A stretch of 64,000 nucleotides of DNA, taken from assembly GCA_963724625.1 (NCBI GenBank), contig CAVRVO010000017.1:186001-250000 (forward strand). The letters run 5' to 3'. How positions within the stretch are numbered: the first letter of the stretch is position 1; each line of letters begins with the position of its first letter. Shown here piece by piece: positions 1 to 8,481 of this stretch. The notes below the pieces were generated by a model. That model was given only the letters and a program-made list of their open reading frames with translations. It was not told the DNA's origin and ran no database searches. A program made the position numbers and the translations under genes. The stretch comes from DATBVX01 sp963724625 (lineage in GTDB: Bacteria; Pseudomonadota; Gammaproteobacteria; Steroidobacterales; Steroidobacteraceae).

Positions 1-1
1 C

Positions 2-493
2 TGGGATCTGGTGATTCTCGATATCGGCATGCCGGATCGCAGCGGCATCGATATCCTGCAGCAGATCCGCGCGGTTCACGACCGCACCCGCGTACTGGTG
101 TTGAGCGGCTATCCCGAGCGGCAGTATGCATTGAACGTGCTGCGTGCCGGCGCCAGTGGCTTCATCGAGAAAGGCACTGCCCCGGAAGAACTGCTGCGTG
201 CGGTGCGAGCCGTTCTGCAGGGACGACGTTATGTCAGTGCGACACTCGCAGAACAGCTGGTCGGCGACCTCGACAGCGACGCCGACAAGCCCCTGCACTC
301 GCGACTTTCGGAGCGCGAATTCCAGGTGTTCTGCAAGCTCGCCGCCGGGCGAGCGGTATCCGAGATCGCGACCGAGCTGTGCCTGAGCGTCAAGACGGTG
401 AGTACCTACCGCAGCCGCATCCTTGCCAAGATGAGCTTCCACACCAATGCGGACCTGACGTCCTACGCCCTGCGTAATCAGCTGATTAACTGA
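2..493 (+). CDS. NarL/LuxR-family response regulator, 5' end missing
   Basis: The reading frame is already open at base 2, so the N-terminus lies outside the window. What remains is the second half of a receiver domain, with the phospho-acceptor Asp in LDIGMPDRSG and the conserved Lys in FIEKG, followed by a LuxR-type helix-turn-helix (about the last 65 residues, LSEREFQVF...SVKTVSTYRSRIL). Such proteins are DNA-binding output partners of NarX/UhpB-type kinases. A kinase of that type lies at 1021-2457 on the other strand, which makes it the likely partner, but this is inference from proximity. It ends with TGA at 491-493. Confidence 0.93.
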   Translation, partial: WDLVILDIGMPDRSGIDILQQIRAVHDRTRVLVLSGYPERQYALNVLRAGASGFIEKGTAPEELLRAVRAVLQGRRYVSATLAEQLVGDLDSDADKPLHSRLSEREFQVFCKLAAGRAVSEIATELCLSVKTVSTYRSRILAKMSFHTNADLTSYALRNQLIN

Positions 494-631
494 GATCATG
501 GCCTCGCTTTCCCTCGCACATATGGTTCATTCAGCGAGGAAAGCAGTTGCAGGCCGTCAGACGGACGCTGATACCGGGAACGCGCGCCAAGAGAGATAAT
601 CTGATCATGCAGCAAGCAGTCGAGACAGATC

Positions 632-1054
632 GTGAGTGCCATGGATAAGGACACGGTGAGGATTCTCATCGTTGAGGATTCGCCAATCGTGGCGGAGCGA
701 CTCAAGGAATCGCTGCGGGAAATGCGCGCCGTACGGGTTACGGACGTCATTGATCGCGAGAACAAGGCAGTCGATGCCATCACCAAGGGCGGCATCGATG
801 TCGTCATTCTTGATCTGCGGCTCAACCGCGGTACCGGGTTCGGCGTATTGCGGGCGCTCGCTACCGGCAAGGACGAGCGCCCCACCGTGATTATTTTTAC
901 CAATTATGATCTGCCCGAATATCGTCGCCAGGCATTGGCACTCGGGGCGGACTACTTCCTCGACAAGGCGCGCGACTTCGAACGCTTGCCGCAGATCATC
1001 GAAACCATTCGCGATCAGCGTCAACCACCGGGACTTGTTCCCAGTTTCACCTGA
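632..1054 (+). CDS. Receiver-only response regulator
   Basis: A single CheY-like receiver domain of about 137-140 residues with no output domain. The acidic pocket is in ILIVEDSP, the phospho-acceptor Asp is in VVILDLRLNRGTG, and the conserved Lys is in YFLDKARDF. The start may be GTG at 632 or ATG at 641; neither has a strong ribosome site. Its last 34 bases overlap the 3' end of the convergent sensor kinase gene. It probably acts as a phosphate sink, or through protein contacts, in the same phosphorelay as the NarL-type regulator and the CHASE3 kinase. The target is unknown. Confidence 0.85.
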   Translation: MSAMDKDTVRILIVEDSPIVAERLKESLREMRAVRVTDVIDRENKAVDAITKGGIDVVILDLRLNRGTGFGVLRALATGKDERPTVIIFTNYDLPEYRRQALALGADYFLDKARDFERLPQIIETIRDQRQPPGLVPSFT

Positions 1055-2457
1055 CCGCTCCGTTGTTCAACTGCCATCGCCGGCGGCACCGAGCCCGTCT
1101 CATAGGCGTTGGCAGATTCTGTCTGCAGCAGGTTCACCAACGGGATCGACACCCTCACCTGAGTCCCGCCTGATTCGCGGCGGGCTATGACGAACTGGCC
1201 ACCGAGCGCGTTCACGCGATGCTTCATGCCCGCAAGTCCGTGACCGCGGTTCATAGCGTCTGCCGCGAGGGGAAATCCGCGGCCGTTGTCGTTGATGGTC
1301 AGGATGAATTCGTCACCCTGCATGGCGACGTCAAGCTCCGCCTCACTCGCATCCGCGTGACGCAGGATATTGGTAAAGGATTCCTGCGCGATGCGAAACA
1401 GGGCGATGGCCGCATCGTTGCGGAACTGCGGCTCCGCCTCGGGCAATCGATGCGTGCACCGCAGGCCGCTGCGGCCGCAAGTTTCGTCGAACTGCCAGCG
1501 TAACGCCGCCAACAGCCCCATGTTGTCGAGCAGCGTCGGTCGCAGCGATTCGACCACCCGGCGCTTGAGATCGACGCCGCGATCCAGGGACTCCAGGATA
1601 CGCGTCCAGCGCAGTTCCAGATCCGGATCCGCATTGCGCAGTCGTGCGTGCAGCCACGCGACATCCATTTTCGTGGCTACCAGCAAGCCACCGAGCGCAT
1701 CGTGCAATTCCCTCGACAGGGATTGTTTCTCGCGCTCGCTCACCTCCTGCAGGTGATTGGAGAGCGACACGAGCTCCTGCGTGCGTGCATCCACGAGCTG
1801 CTTGAGCTGCGCCGCTTCGCGGCTGCGCCGGTTCATGTCGCGTAGCAGGAAAGCACCAACCAGCAGCAGCAACAGCACATTGAGGAACGTAGCACCGGCC
1901 ATGCTCCAGCGCGTGATCTGCAAGTCCTGCATCCATTGCGCCAGCACTTTCAGCAGCGCGTCGGATTCCTGGGCCTCGAGCCCCAGTACGCGATTGCGTA
2001 TCGCATCCATGATCCGTTTGCCTGACGCTTGCAGCACCGGGGCGGAGCCGCTCTTGCGCCACTGCGCGTAGTGACGCAAAGCAGCACCCAGAATCTCATA
2101 GCGCTCGCGCGTCAGCTGGGCCAGCTCGATGACCGGGTTGGGCGCTATCGCACTGTCACGCGCGTAGCTGCGCGCCAGCTGCACCAGGACCTCGCGGACG
2201 CGCGGCGCCGCTGCGAGCAGCGGCTCGAGGTACTCCGGCTCATCGGTGAGCAGAAAGCCGCGCTGCCCGGTTTCCGAATCGGCCAGCAGCTGCATGAGGC
2301 GCGTTAGGAGCTTCTGCCGCTCCTGGATCTGAGTTACTCGCGCGCTCACTTCGTTCAAGCGGCTGTAGCGCTGCTCGAATAGCAGATACAGGCTCAGGAG
2401 CAGCCCGGCAAGCAACAGTATCGGCAGCCACACCTTGATGATGTCGCGCAGAATCAT
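1021..2457 (-). CDS. CHASE3-type sensor histidine kinase (NarX/UhpB class)
   Basis: A membrane sensor kinase of about 478 residues. It has TM1 near 8-27, a helical CHASE3-like periplasmic domain at about 35-175 (SETGQRGFLLT is typical), and TM2 near 185-205. A HisKA_3 dimerisation domain follows, with the phospho-accepting His near 252 (SRELHDALGG), and then an HATPase domain (NDNGRGF, RGHGLAGMKHR). HisKA_3 kinases phosphorylate NarL-type regulators such as the one at 2-493. The frame stays open up to 2685; ATG at 2457 is chosen because TM1 follows directly, with ATG 2547 as an alternative. The 3' end overlaps the convergent receiver gene. Confidence 0.9.
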   Translation of the reverse strand: MILRDIIKVWLPILLLAGLLLSLYLLFEQRYSRLNEVSARVTQIQERQKLLTRLMQLLADSETGQRGFLLTDEPEYLEPLLAAAPRVREVLVQLARSYARDSAIAPNPVIELAQLTRERYEILGAALRHYAQWRKSGSAPVLQASGKRIMDAIRNRVLGLEAQESDALLKVLAQWMQDLQITRWSMAGATFLNVLLLLLVGAFLLRDMNRRSREAAQLKQLVDARTQELVSLSNHLQEVSEREKQSLSRELHDALGGLLVATKMDVAWLHARLRNADPDLELRWTRILESLDRGVDLKRRVVESLRPTLLDNMGLLAALRWQFDETCGRSGLRCTHRLPEAEPQFRNDAAIALFRIAQESFTNILRHADASEAELDVAMQGDEFILTINDNGRGFPLAADAMNRGHGLAGMKHRVNALGGQFVIARRESGGTQVRVSIPLVNLLQTESANAYETGSVPPAMAVEQRSGQVKLGTSPGG

Positions 2458-2591
2458 TTGGAGGTCATGCCGGAGATACGCATGTGAGGTTCGTCCTACA
2501 GGTACTGGCGTACCCAGCCGACGGCATCGATGTATGCCTTGTCGCATCGTATGAATCAAGCCTTTTGAGTTAACGATGCAGGAGCGGCCCG

Positions 2592-2756
2592 ATGTTGTAT
2601 TACGCGCTGGTGTTTCTGGTTGTCGCCTTGATCGCCGCGTTTCTCGGCTTCGGCGGCATCGCCGCTGGCGCCGCGGGCATGGCAAAGATCCTGTTCGTAC
2701 TGTTTCTGATTGGCGCCATCGTGGCTTTTGTCATGAGTGTCGCCCGCAGGACTTAG
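2592..2756 (+). CDS. DUF1328 / YtjA-family small membrane protein
   Basis: A 54-residue protein made almost entirely of two hydrophobic segments with a Gly-rich turn (FLGFGGIAAGAAGMAKI) and a short basic tail. Both features are typical of the UPF0391/DUF1328 family of small inner-membrane proteins. A good ribosome site (GGAG) lies just upstream of ATG 2592. It is divergent from the CHASE3 kinase and followed by the ferritin-like gene, consistent with a stress-associated role that is known only loosely for the family. Confidence 0.85.
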   Translation: MLYYALVFLVVALIAAFLGFGGIAAGAAGMAKILFVLFLIGAIVAFVMSVARRT

Positions 2757-3008
2757 TCGCGCAGCAAGTCGCGGCAGATTTGTCGCTTTCCCGCCTGGCG
2801 TCGGCAACTCGAGGGCAGCGGGATGCCCACAAGGAGTTTGCCGGAAGGGACGCGCAGGATGCGATGACGGCGCTGGTCGTTGGCCAGAAAGAGTGGACTC
2901 GGCGCCGGGCGGGAAATGCGGCACCAATGGAGCGGAGCAGCGCGAACGTCGCAACTGCTTCAAGCCAGTGAAATGGCGCAATGAACTGAAGCTTGGGAGG
3001 GCAATTCC

Positions 3009-3638
3009 ATGGCACGAACCGAACGCAACCAGCAGGGACACAAGGCGCCTGCCACGGACAAGAGCCAGCCGTTCCTGAGCGATATCCAGGAGCTCCGCCG
3101 TCGCGCTCGCGAGCACATCGAGGCGGGCGCGGTCACACCGAGCTATGACGCCAATCGCACCCTGGTGCTGCAGGTTCTGAACCAGGCCCTCGCAACGGAG
3201 CTGGTCTGCGTGCTGCGCTACCGCCGTCACTACTTCATGGCCGATGGCGTGCTGGCAGAGGCAGTCAAGCGGGAATTTCTGACCCACGCCGAGGAAGAAC
3301 AGGCGCACGCCGACCAGATTGCCGAGCGGATAGTGCAGCTCGGCGGCGCACCGGATTTCAATCCCGAGGGGCTCGCAACGCGCAGCCATTCCGAGTATCG
3401 CGAAGGCGGCTCCTCGCTGGTACAGATGATCAAGGAGGACCTGGTCGCGGAGCGTGTCGCCATCGAGTCGTATCGCGAGATCATCCAGTTCGTTGGCATT
3501 CACGATCCGACCACGCGGCGCATGCTGGAATCGATTCTCGCCAAGGAAGAGGAGCATGCCGAAGAGCTGCGCAGCATGCTCGAGGACGTCGCGCAAGTGC
3601 TCGGCGAGAAGCAGCAGAAAAGCAACGGCGGAAATTGA
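3009..3638 (+). CDS. Ferritin-like / bacterioferritin-family protein
   Basis: A 209-residue protein with a four-helix ferritin-like domain. The expected diiron ligands occur in LATELVCVLRYRRHYF, AEEEQAHADQIAERI, EDLVAERVAIESY and KEEEHAEELRSML. It begins after a strong GGGAGG ribosome site. The 40-residue N-terminal extension is charged and probably disordered. Family members store iron or protect against peroxide; heme binding cannot be judged from sequence alone. It follows the DUF1328 gene in the same direction with a 250-base spacer that contains nothing recognisable. Confidence 0.88.
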   Translation: MARTERNQQGHKAPATDKSQPFLSDIQELRRRAREHIEAGAVTPSYDANRTLVLQVLNQALATELVCVLRYRRHYFMADGVLAEAVKREFLTHAEEEQAHADQIAERIVQLGGAPDFNPEGLATRSHSEYREGGSSLVQMIKEDLVAERVAIESYREIIQFVGIHDPTTRRMLESILAKEEEHAEELRSMLEDVAQVLGEKQQKSNGGN

Positions 3639-4035
3639 ACGGCTCCTGGTAGCGCGTAGCGCGTGGCGGAGCCCAGCGCGTCCGGAGGACTGGCCAGATT
3701 GTTCGACAATCCGGTCCCTGCTCCGCCGGCACGTTGCAAGTCGCCTCTGTCTCGACAGGCAACGCCGCTGCTACCAGATGAGCTGTGTCGCACCGGGCCG
3801 CTCTGGGCCCCATTTGCAGGGAATTGCAATCGACATGCCAGATCGCGATGCAAACTTGCTTGGCGAGATACGACACCGCGATTGTTCGCGCACCAAGCCA
3901 CTTGCAATTAGTTCCGAGCTCGCGCGCAAAGCTTGCGTGCGCAGCCGATGACGAACGCGCTGCCAGCGGATGAACACGTGGCACATCTATTGCACAACTT
4001 CGCTGGCGCAGATAGCAGACAAGGGGAATGCGGCA
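3639..4035 (+). other. Gene-free regulatory stretch upstream of a sigma-54-like promoter
   Basis: No credible gene is visible on either strand. The stretch holds several dyads: GATTGT-N3-ACAATC at 3697-3711, CTGTC-N2-GACAG at 3747-3758, and TTGCA-N6-TGCAA at 3814-3829. TTGCAA also recurs at 3734, 3824 and 3902. The stretch ends in a near-consensus sigma-54 promoter at 3979-3994. The repeats lie at distances usual for enhancer sites of NtrC-family activators, but the cognate regulator is unknown. Confidence 0.5.
3979..3994 (+). promoter_or_regulatory. Candidate sigma-54 promoter (-24/-12)
   Basis: TGGCAC-ATCTA-TTGCA matches both conserved boxes of the sigma-54 consensus, with the required GG-N10-GC spacing. 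Transcription would start near 4006, about 30 bases before the ATG at 4036, which has its own ribosome site. No sigma-70-like promoter stands out here. Confidence 0.65.
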
Positions 4036-4284
4036 ATGAGAACAGCACTGGTCATAGCCTTGATGGCACTCGCTCTGCAACCCGGTGGTTTACCCAGCGG
4101 CGCGGGCAAAAAGAATGCGTCCGGCTTGGTGTCACCCTCTGCAGTCGCACAGCCTCGCTTCACTAGCGGCGAATTTTGTGAGCGGGTCGCGCCTGGCAAC
4201 CTGACGGCTCAAACGGCAGTGTTGCATGACGAAGTGCAGCTGGTGCTGCAAGGCGACCACGGCACGACCGCTGCGGACTTTTGA
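4036..4284 (+). CDS. Small putative secreted protein, unrecognised
   Basis: An 82-residue frame starting at ATG 4036 after an AAGGGG ribosome site. The first 20 residues (MRTALVIALMALALQPGG) look like a signal peptide; the rest is not recognisable and contains one Cys. Coding status is uncertain because composition is weakly protein-like. Its position about 30 bases downstream of a strong sigma-54 promoter and 45 bases before glsB supports it as the first gene of a small stress operon. A non-coding leader or small RNA is the alternative. Confidence 0.4.
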   Translation: MRTALVIALMALALQPGGLPSGAGKKNASGLVSPSAVAQPRFTSGEFCERVAPGNLTAQTAVLHDEVQLVLQGDHGTTAADF

Positions 4285-4329
4285 ATCGATCTCTGTTCCG
4301 TAGTCAATGACTCAAACCTGAGGTGCCCC

Positions 4330-4599
4330 ATGTCAATCATCATCTGGCTCGTGGTCGGCGGTCTCGTAGGATGGCTGGCGAGCCTTTTCATGCGCACCGA
4401 TGCGCAGCAAGGCATATTTCTCAACATCATCGTCGGCATCATCGGCGCAGTTCTCGGCGGCTGGCTACTGGCACCGCTGTTCGGGACCGGCACCATCAAC
4501 CAGGGCGATTTCAGTTTCAGCGGCCTTCTGGTCTCGCTGCTCGGTGCCATCGTTCTGCTCGCCTTGGTCAACCTGATCCGACGCGGGAGCGCCCGTTAG
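4330..4599 (+). CDS. GlsB/YeaQ/YmgE-family stress membrane protein
   Basis: An 89-residue protein with three hydrophobic segments and the Gly-rich signature WLVVGGLVGWLAS plus NIIVGIIGAVLGGWL of the transglycosylase-associated/GlsB family, which is induced by general stress in many bacteria. GAGGTG precedes ATG 4330. It may be transcribed from the sigma-54 promoter at 3979. The stop codon overlaps by four bases the stop of the convergent EEP hydrolase gene. Confidence 0.9.
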   Translation: MSIIIWLVVGGLVGWLASLFMRTDAQQGIFLNIIVGIIGAVLGGWLLAPLFGTGTINQGDFSFSGLLVSLLGAIVLLALVNLIRRGSAR

Positions 4600-5390
4600 C
4601 AGGCGCCTTCCGCGGTTGCCGGCACTGCAATGGCGGCGGTGATCGGCAGGTGATCGGATGCAAAACGTGCGGTCGCGGACCGATGCGCTTGCACTGACAG
4701 CAGGGCGGCGCGCGGCCTGATCCAGATTCGATCCAGCGCTACGACTGGCCAGAATGCGGGGAATGAGGGCGGCGCCGGCGGCCGCCCGAAAACAGCGTGC
4801 AGCCAGCGCAGCGGCCGTCCGAGTGGCAGCCATTCGTTGATGTCGCCCAAGAGCACTACCGGCGAAGCGGACGGACCGACCGCGACGATCTGCAGGATCT
4901 TGCGCATCTGGTGACGACGTTCCCCCGGCGTCAGGCCGAGGTGCGTGACGATGATGCGTGCCTGGGCACCATGCACGTCGAGATCCACATCGAGCGCACC
5001 GCGCGGTTCTCGCCAGGAGAAACTCAGGTCATGGCGGCGAACCGCCAGCACCGGGTGTCGCGTCAGCAGCGCATTCCCGTAGTGGCCGCTGTGCCGGACG
5101 ATCCGCAGGCCTGCCACCGCCTGCATCCCGGTCGCCCGGGCGAGAAAGTCGAGCTGCAGCGAGCCCGGAGCGGGCCCCGGACTATTGTCGACTTCCTGTA
5201 GTCCTATCGCATCGCAGCTCATTTCACCGAGGACGGCCGCGATCCGGGCCGGATCGCAATGTCCGTCGGTGCCGATGCAGCGATGAATGTTGTAGGAGCC
5301 GACCCGAAGCATAGCTTGGGGCGTAGCCGCGTCCGTGCGGGGCACAGCAAGCGCGGATTCCTCGTCAGCGTCGTGCCGGGACTTGCTCAT
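4596..5390 (-). CDS. Endonuclease/exonuclease/phosphatase-family hydrolase
   Basis: About 264 residues of the EEP metal-dependent hydrolase fold (DNase I-like). The catalytic signatures are in order: SYNIHRCIG (Asn), LQEVDN (Glu), THLGLTPGERR, LGDINEW (Asp and Asn) and SDHLPI (Asp-His). ATG 5390 is chosen because it overlaps the end of the upstream PLD-VTT gene and has GGAGC just before it, suggesting translational coupling; ATG 5444 is also in frame. EEP proteins next to PLD-family proteins are a recurrent pair, plausibly acting on phospholipids or phosphodiesters, but the substrate is not predictable. Confidence 0.88.
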   Translation of the reverse strand: MSKSRHDADEESALAVPRTDAATPQAMLRVGSYNIHRCIGTDGHCDPARIAAVLGEMSCDAIGLQEVDNSPGPAPGSLQLDFLARATGMQAVAGLRIVRHSGHYGNALLTRHPVLAVRRHDLSFSWREPRGALDVDLDVHGAQARIIVTHLGLTPGERRHQMRKILQIVAVGPSASPVVLLGDINEWLPLGRPLRWLHAVFGRPPAPPSFPAFWPVVALDRIWIRPRAALLSVQAHRSATARFASDHLPITAAIAVPATAEGAC

Positions 5391-7500
5391 CGGGCTCCGC
5401 GGCGGTCGAGAGCCAGCGGCGCACGAACAGTGTCGCGACGCCAAACACGACGACTACGGCCGCAATCAGCCACAGGTTCAGCTCCCGCGGGTCGCGCAGT
5501 GCGGTCTCGAGTTGATGACCGAATACGGTTGCCATGAGGGTCCCAGGCAGCATGCCGATGGCTGTGGCGAGCATGAAATCCCACAGCGACATGCGGATCG
5601 CGCCGGCCACGACTCCTTCGACCACGAACGGCGCGAGTGGCACCAGCCGCAAGGCCGTCATCGCGATCAGGCCCCGACGGCGCAGTTGCTCGATCATGTG
5701 ATTGAGTTTCGGCCCGGCGAGCCGGCGCACGGTGCCGCGATCGAGCCAGGTTCCGGCGCAATACGACAGGAACGCGGCCAGCAGAATGCCGCACATCGCG
5801 TAGGCGAAGCCGAGCCAGGGGCCAAATGCGACCACGCCAAACAACGTGATGAGCGCGCGCGGAAAGAGCGTGAGTGCCGCAGGCGTGTAGGCGGAGATGA
5901 CGAATGCGGGTGCCCACGGGCTACCGGCAAACCGATGTGCCCACTCGGTAATGCGATCGGCCGTGACCAGGCTCGCGAGCGGCGTGAAACGCCAGGCTCC
6001 GGCGAGTGCGAGCAGCAGCAGCGCGGCAAGCGCGAGTTTCAGCCATGGTCGGCGTTGTCGCGCCGCGCGGGGCCCGAGCTCGCTCGCTAGCTCATCCATC
6101 GCGACCGGTTGCTCCGGATCGGCGAGGCTTGCGATGCTCAGCACGACTTCCGGGAGTGAGCTATCGAACTCGACCTCGCGCAGAGTACGCCCAGAGAATC
6201 CCAGCTCTGCGATGGCCTTGCTGATCGATCCTCCGGAATCGATCTTGCGCGCGACGACTTCGCTGTCCGCTCCGAGGTGCTCAGCGAGCAGCCCATCGCG
6301 GACCGCCCGGATGCCTTGCGCGACGTCCTTGCGATCGCCCGCCTCCAGCGTGAGATCACACTCACTGTCGAAGCGCATCGAGCGATTGCAGATGTTCGCC
6401 GAGCCCACGCGCAGCCATGCATCGTCGACGATCATGAGCTTGGCATGAATGTCAATGCAGGTGCCTGCCTCGAGTCCGTCGATGTGCGGGTAGTACACGT
6501 GCAGGCGAGCGCCGCGGTCTGCGTGCCGCAGCTCCTCGATGAGACGCTGGCGCAGATTCTGCATCGTCAGCTCCTCGAGCCAGCCATGGCTCAGGAGCCG
6601 CAGCACCACGATGATTTCGGGACCTTGTTCTGCGGCCAGTCGCTCGGCAAGCGCAGCGCCGATGCGTTGCGAGGTGAAGTACTGGTTCTCGATGTAGATG
6701 TGATCGCGGGCGCGGGCAATCATGTCCACATACAGGCTCTCGATCTCGCAAATAGCTTCGCGATCCGCGCGCGGAGGCTCGGAGCGCGAGATCCCGATCT
6801 GCACATCGTTGAGCAGTGGCTTGAGTTCCGCCGGCCATGGGTCTTTGCGTGCAGCAGCAGGCGGCAACGTTCGCCCGGTCGCCAACTGCCAGCGTTCGCG
6901 CGCCAGAGCACCCAGGGCGAGCGCAGCCTCGCCATCGACCATCATCATGACGTCGTGAAAGGGCGGATACGCCTGGCCTGCCTCGGTGCGGCGCGGATCG
7001 CCAGGGCGATGCTCGCGTGTATCCCAGCGCTTCACCGTCAGGTCGATGCCGCCGCAGAACGCAACGCGTTCGTCGATCACCACGATCTTCTGGTGGTGGC
7101 ACGCCGCAACCGGGTGAGTGTTGTCGTAGCGCACTTTCACGCGACGATGCGGTTTCCAGCCGAGGCCATAGATAGGGGGAAATTCCCGATCGGTGCCGAA
7201 GATCATCGGGTAGTCCCAGATCAGCACGCGCACTTCGAGCCGGTGGCGTCTGCGCGCCAGCGAATTCAGGAATTCGCCGAGCACCAGCGACTCGCCTTGC
7301 GGCGAAACACGCAGCGCCGTCCGGCTGTTGAAATCCCAGGCGAGGATCAGGATCGAGCGTTCGGCGCGCTCGGCCGCGGCGGCAAAGGCACTGAAGTATT
7401 CCTCGCCGTCCACGAGCACGGCGAGGCGCTGCGCACGCGCGGTGCGCCAGCAGTTTGCGCCAGGCCGGAAGATACTCGCCTCGCGCTGCGTGTCGGGCAT
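5365..7500 (-). CDS. Phospholipase D-like protein fused to a VTT (DedA-type) membrane domain
   Basis: A 711-residue fusion. Residues 1-500 carry two HKD motifs, HHQKIVVID near 131 and IHAKLMIVD near 350, the hallmarks of bacterial PLD/cardiolipin synthase enzymes. About residues 530-700 form a VTT/SNARE-associated membrane domain (LFGVVAFGPWLGFAYAM, LRLVPLAPFVVEGVVAG) like DedA/TMEM41 lipid scramblases. The fusion suggests phosphatidyl transfer or hydrolysis coupled to lipid movement at the inner membrane. It starts 3 bases after the restored stop of the M48 protease gene and overlaps the EEP gene, so the three look like one operon. Confidence 0.92.
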   Translation of the reverse strand: MPDTQREASIFRPGANCWRTARAQRLAVLVDGEEYFSAFAAAAERAERSILILAWDFNSRTALRVSPQGESLVLGEFLNSLARRRHRLEVRVLIWDYPMIFGTDREFPPIYGLGWKPHRRVKVRYDNTHPVAACHHQKIVVIDERVAFCGGIDLTVKRWDTREHRPGDPRRTEAGQAYPPFHDVMMMVDGEAALALGALARERWQLATGRTLPPAAARKDPWPAELKPLLNDVQIGISRSEPPRADREAICEIESLYVDMIARARDHIYIENQYFTSQRIGAALAERLAAEQGPEIIVVLRLLSHGWLEELTMQNLRQRLIEELRHADRGARLHVYYPHIDGLEAGTCIDIHAKLMIVDDAWLRVGSANICNRSMRFDSECDLTLEAGDRKDVAQGIRAVRDGLLAEHLGADSEVVARKIDSGGSISKAIAELGFSGRTLREVEFDSSLPEVVLSIASLADPEQPVAMDELASELGPRAARQRRPWLKLALAALLLLALAGAWRFTPLASLVTADRITEWAHRFAGSPWAPAFVISAYTPAALTLFPRALITLFGVVAFGPWLGFAYAMCGILLAAFLSYCAGTWLDRGTVRRLAGPKLNHMIEQLRRRGLIAMTALRLVPLAPFVVEGVVAGAIRMSLWDFMLATAIGMLPGTLMATVFGHQLETALRDPRELNLWLIAAVVVVFGVATLFVRRWLSTAAEPDEQVPARR

Positions 7501-7503
7501 CGC

Positions 7504-8320
7504 CTAGCGGTGCGCGGTCTGATACAGAGGCAGAACTCGCGGCATTGCCTTTTCCAGGTCCGCGATGCGGGACTGGCTCGAGGGGTGGGTACTCAGAAAT
7601 TCCGGCGGCGCACTGGTGCTGGCCTGTTCCATCTTTCTTCCACACACTCACCGCGGCATGCGGGTCATAGCCGGCGCGAGCCATGAGCTCGAGCCCGATC
7701 CGGTCCGCTTCGGCTTCCTGTTCGCGGCTGTGAGGCAGCTGAAAGGTGACATTCGCCACTTCGTTGGCGAGATCGACAGTTCCCTGCCCCACACCGGCGG
7801 CGACCGCAACACCGGTCAGCGCGATCTGCTGCGCATAGGCACGCGACACCCGCTCACGGCTGTGTTCTCGCAGCGCGTGGCCGATCTCGTGGCCAATCAC
7901 CGCCGACAGCTCATCGTCACTGAGCTTGAGCTGATCGATGAGGCCGGTGTAAACCATTATCTTCCCGCCAGGCATGCAATAAGCATTGAGTTCCTTGGTA
8001 GAGAGCACGTTTACCTCCCACTTCCAGCCCGGCGCATCCGGTCGGAACGTTGCCGTTTGCGGAATCAGTCGCTCGGCAACGTTGTGCACGCGCTCGACGT
8101 CGCGCGCATCAGTGTTGAGCTTGCCTTTCTCGCGCGCTTTCTGCACCTCAGTCGCGTAAGCTTGCGCCGCCGCCTCGTCGACCTGCTCGCTCGATACCAG
8201 CATCTGCTGCTTGCGCTCGATGCCGATCGCGCCCGGTGCCGTTGTCTGTACGGTCTGGCAGCCAGCGATCATTCCCGCGCAGGCGAGAACCGCGATCGCG
8301 GCTCGTTGCATTGCCCTCAT
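7504..8320 (-). pseudogene. M48-family metalloprotease lipoprotein, frameshifted
   Basis: The N-terminus is a lipoprotein signal (lipobox AGMIAGC) after a GGAG site before ATG 8320. An M48 peptidase domain follows, with HEIGH zinc ligands and the third-ligand region EQEAEADRIG, as in BepA/LoiP periplasmic proteases. After AVSVWKK the frame is lost at about 7633-7638. Removing one base restores the family tail (MEQAS..PPEFLSTHP...RIADLEKAMP) and ends at TAG 7504-7506, just before the PLD gene. Without correction the frame runs on as nonsense inside the PLD gene. The zinc site lies before the lesion. Confidence 0.85.
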
Positions 8321-8481
8321 GCCATTTCTCCGTCGCAATTACTCTACCTATTTAAGAACCCACGAGTGTCAACAGGTTCCGGTCTCGCGCTCGAGCTCAC
8401 TGCGAGCGGAGCCGGATTGTAGAAAGTGGATACGCTGCAGAGCCTGGTATGTACTTCCTGCCGCGCGAGCTGTCGGTTTTT

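Noticed and set aside
2731..3008. Possible gene between DUF1328 and the ferritin-like gene
   Set aside because: Open frames here are short, on both strands, lack ribosome sites and show no protein-like pattern.
3979..4284. GlmY-like small RNA controlled by GlrR
   Set aside because: No TGTC-N10-GACA boxes upstream and no terminator-like hairpin after the promoter; a protein-coding or leader role is at least as likely.
6277..7686. Long open frame on the plus strand, antisense to the PLD-VTT gene
   Set aside because: It has no recognisable domain, is rich in Arg, His and Ala, and lies fully opposite a strong gene; such frames are common in high-GC DNA.
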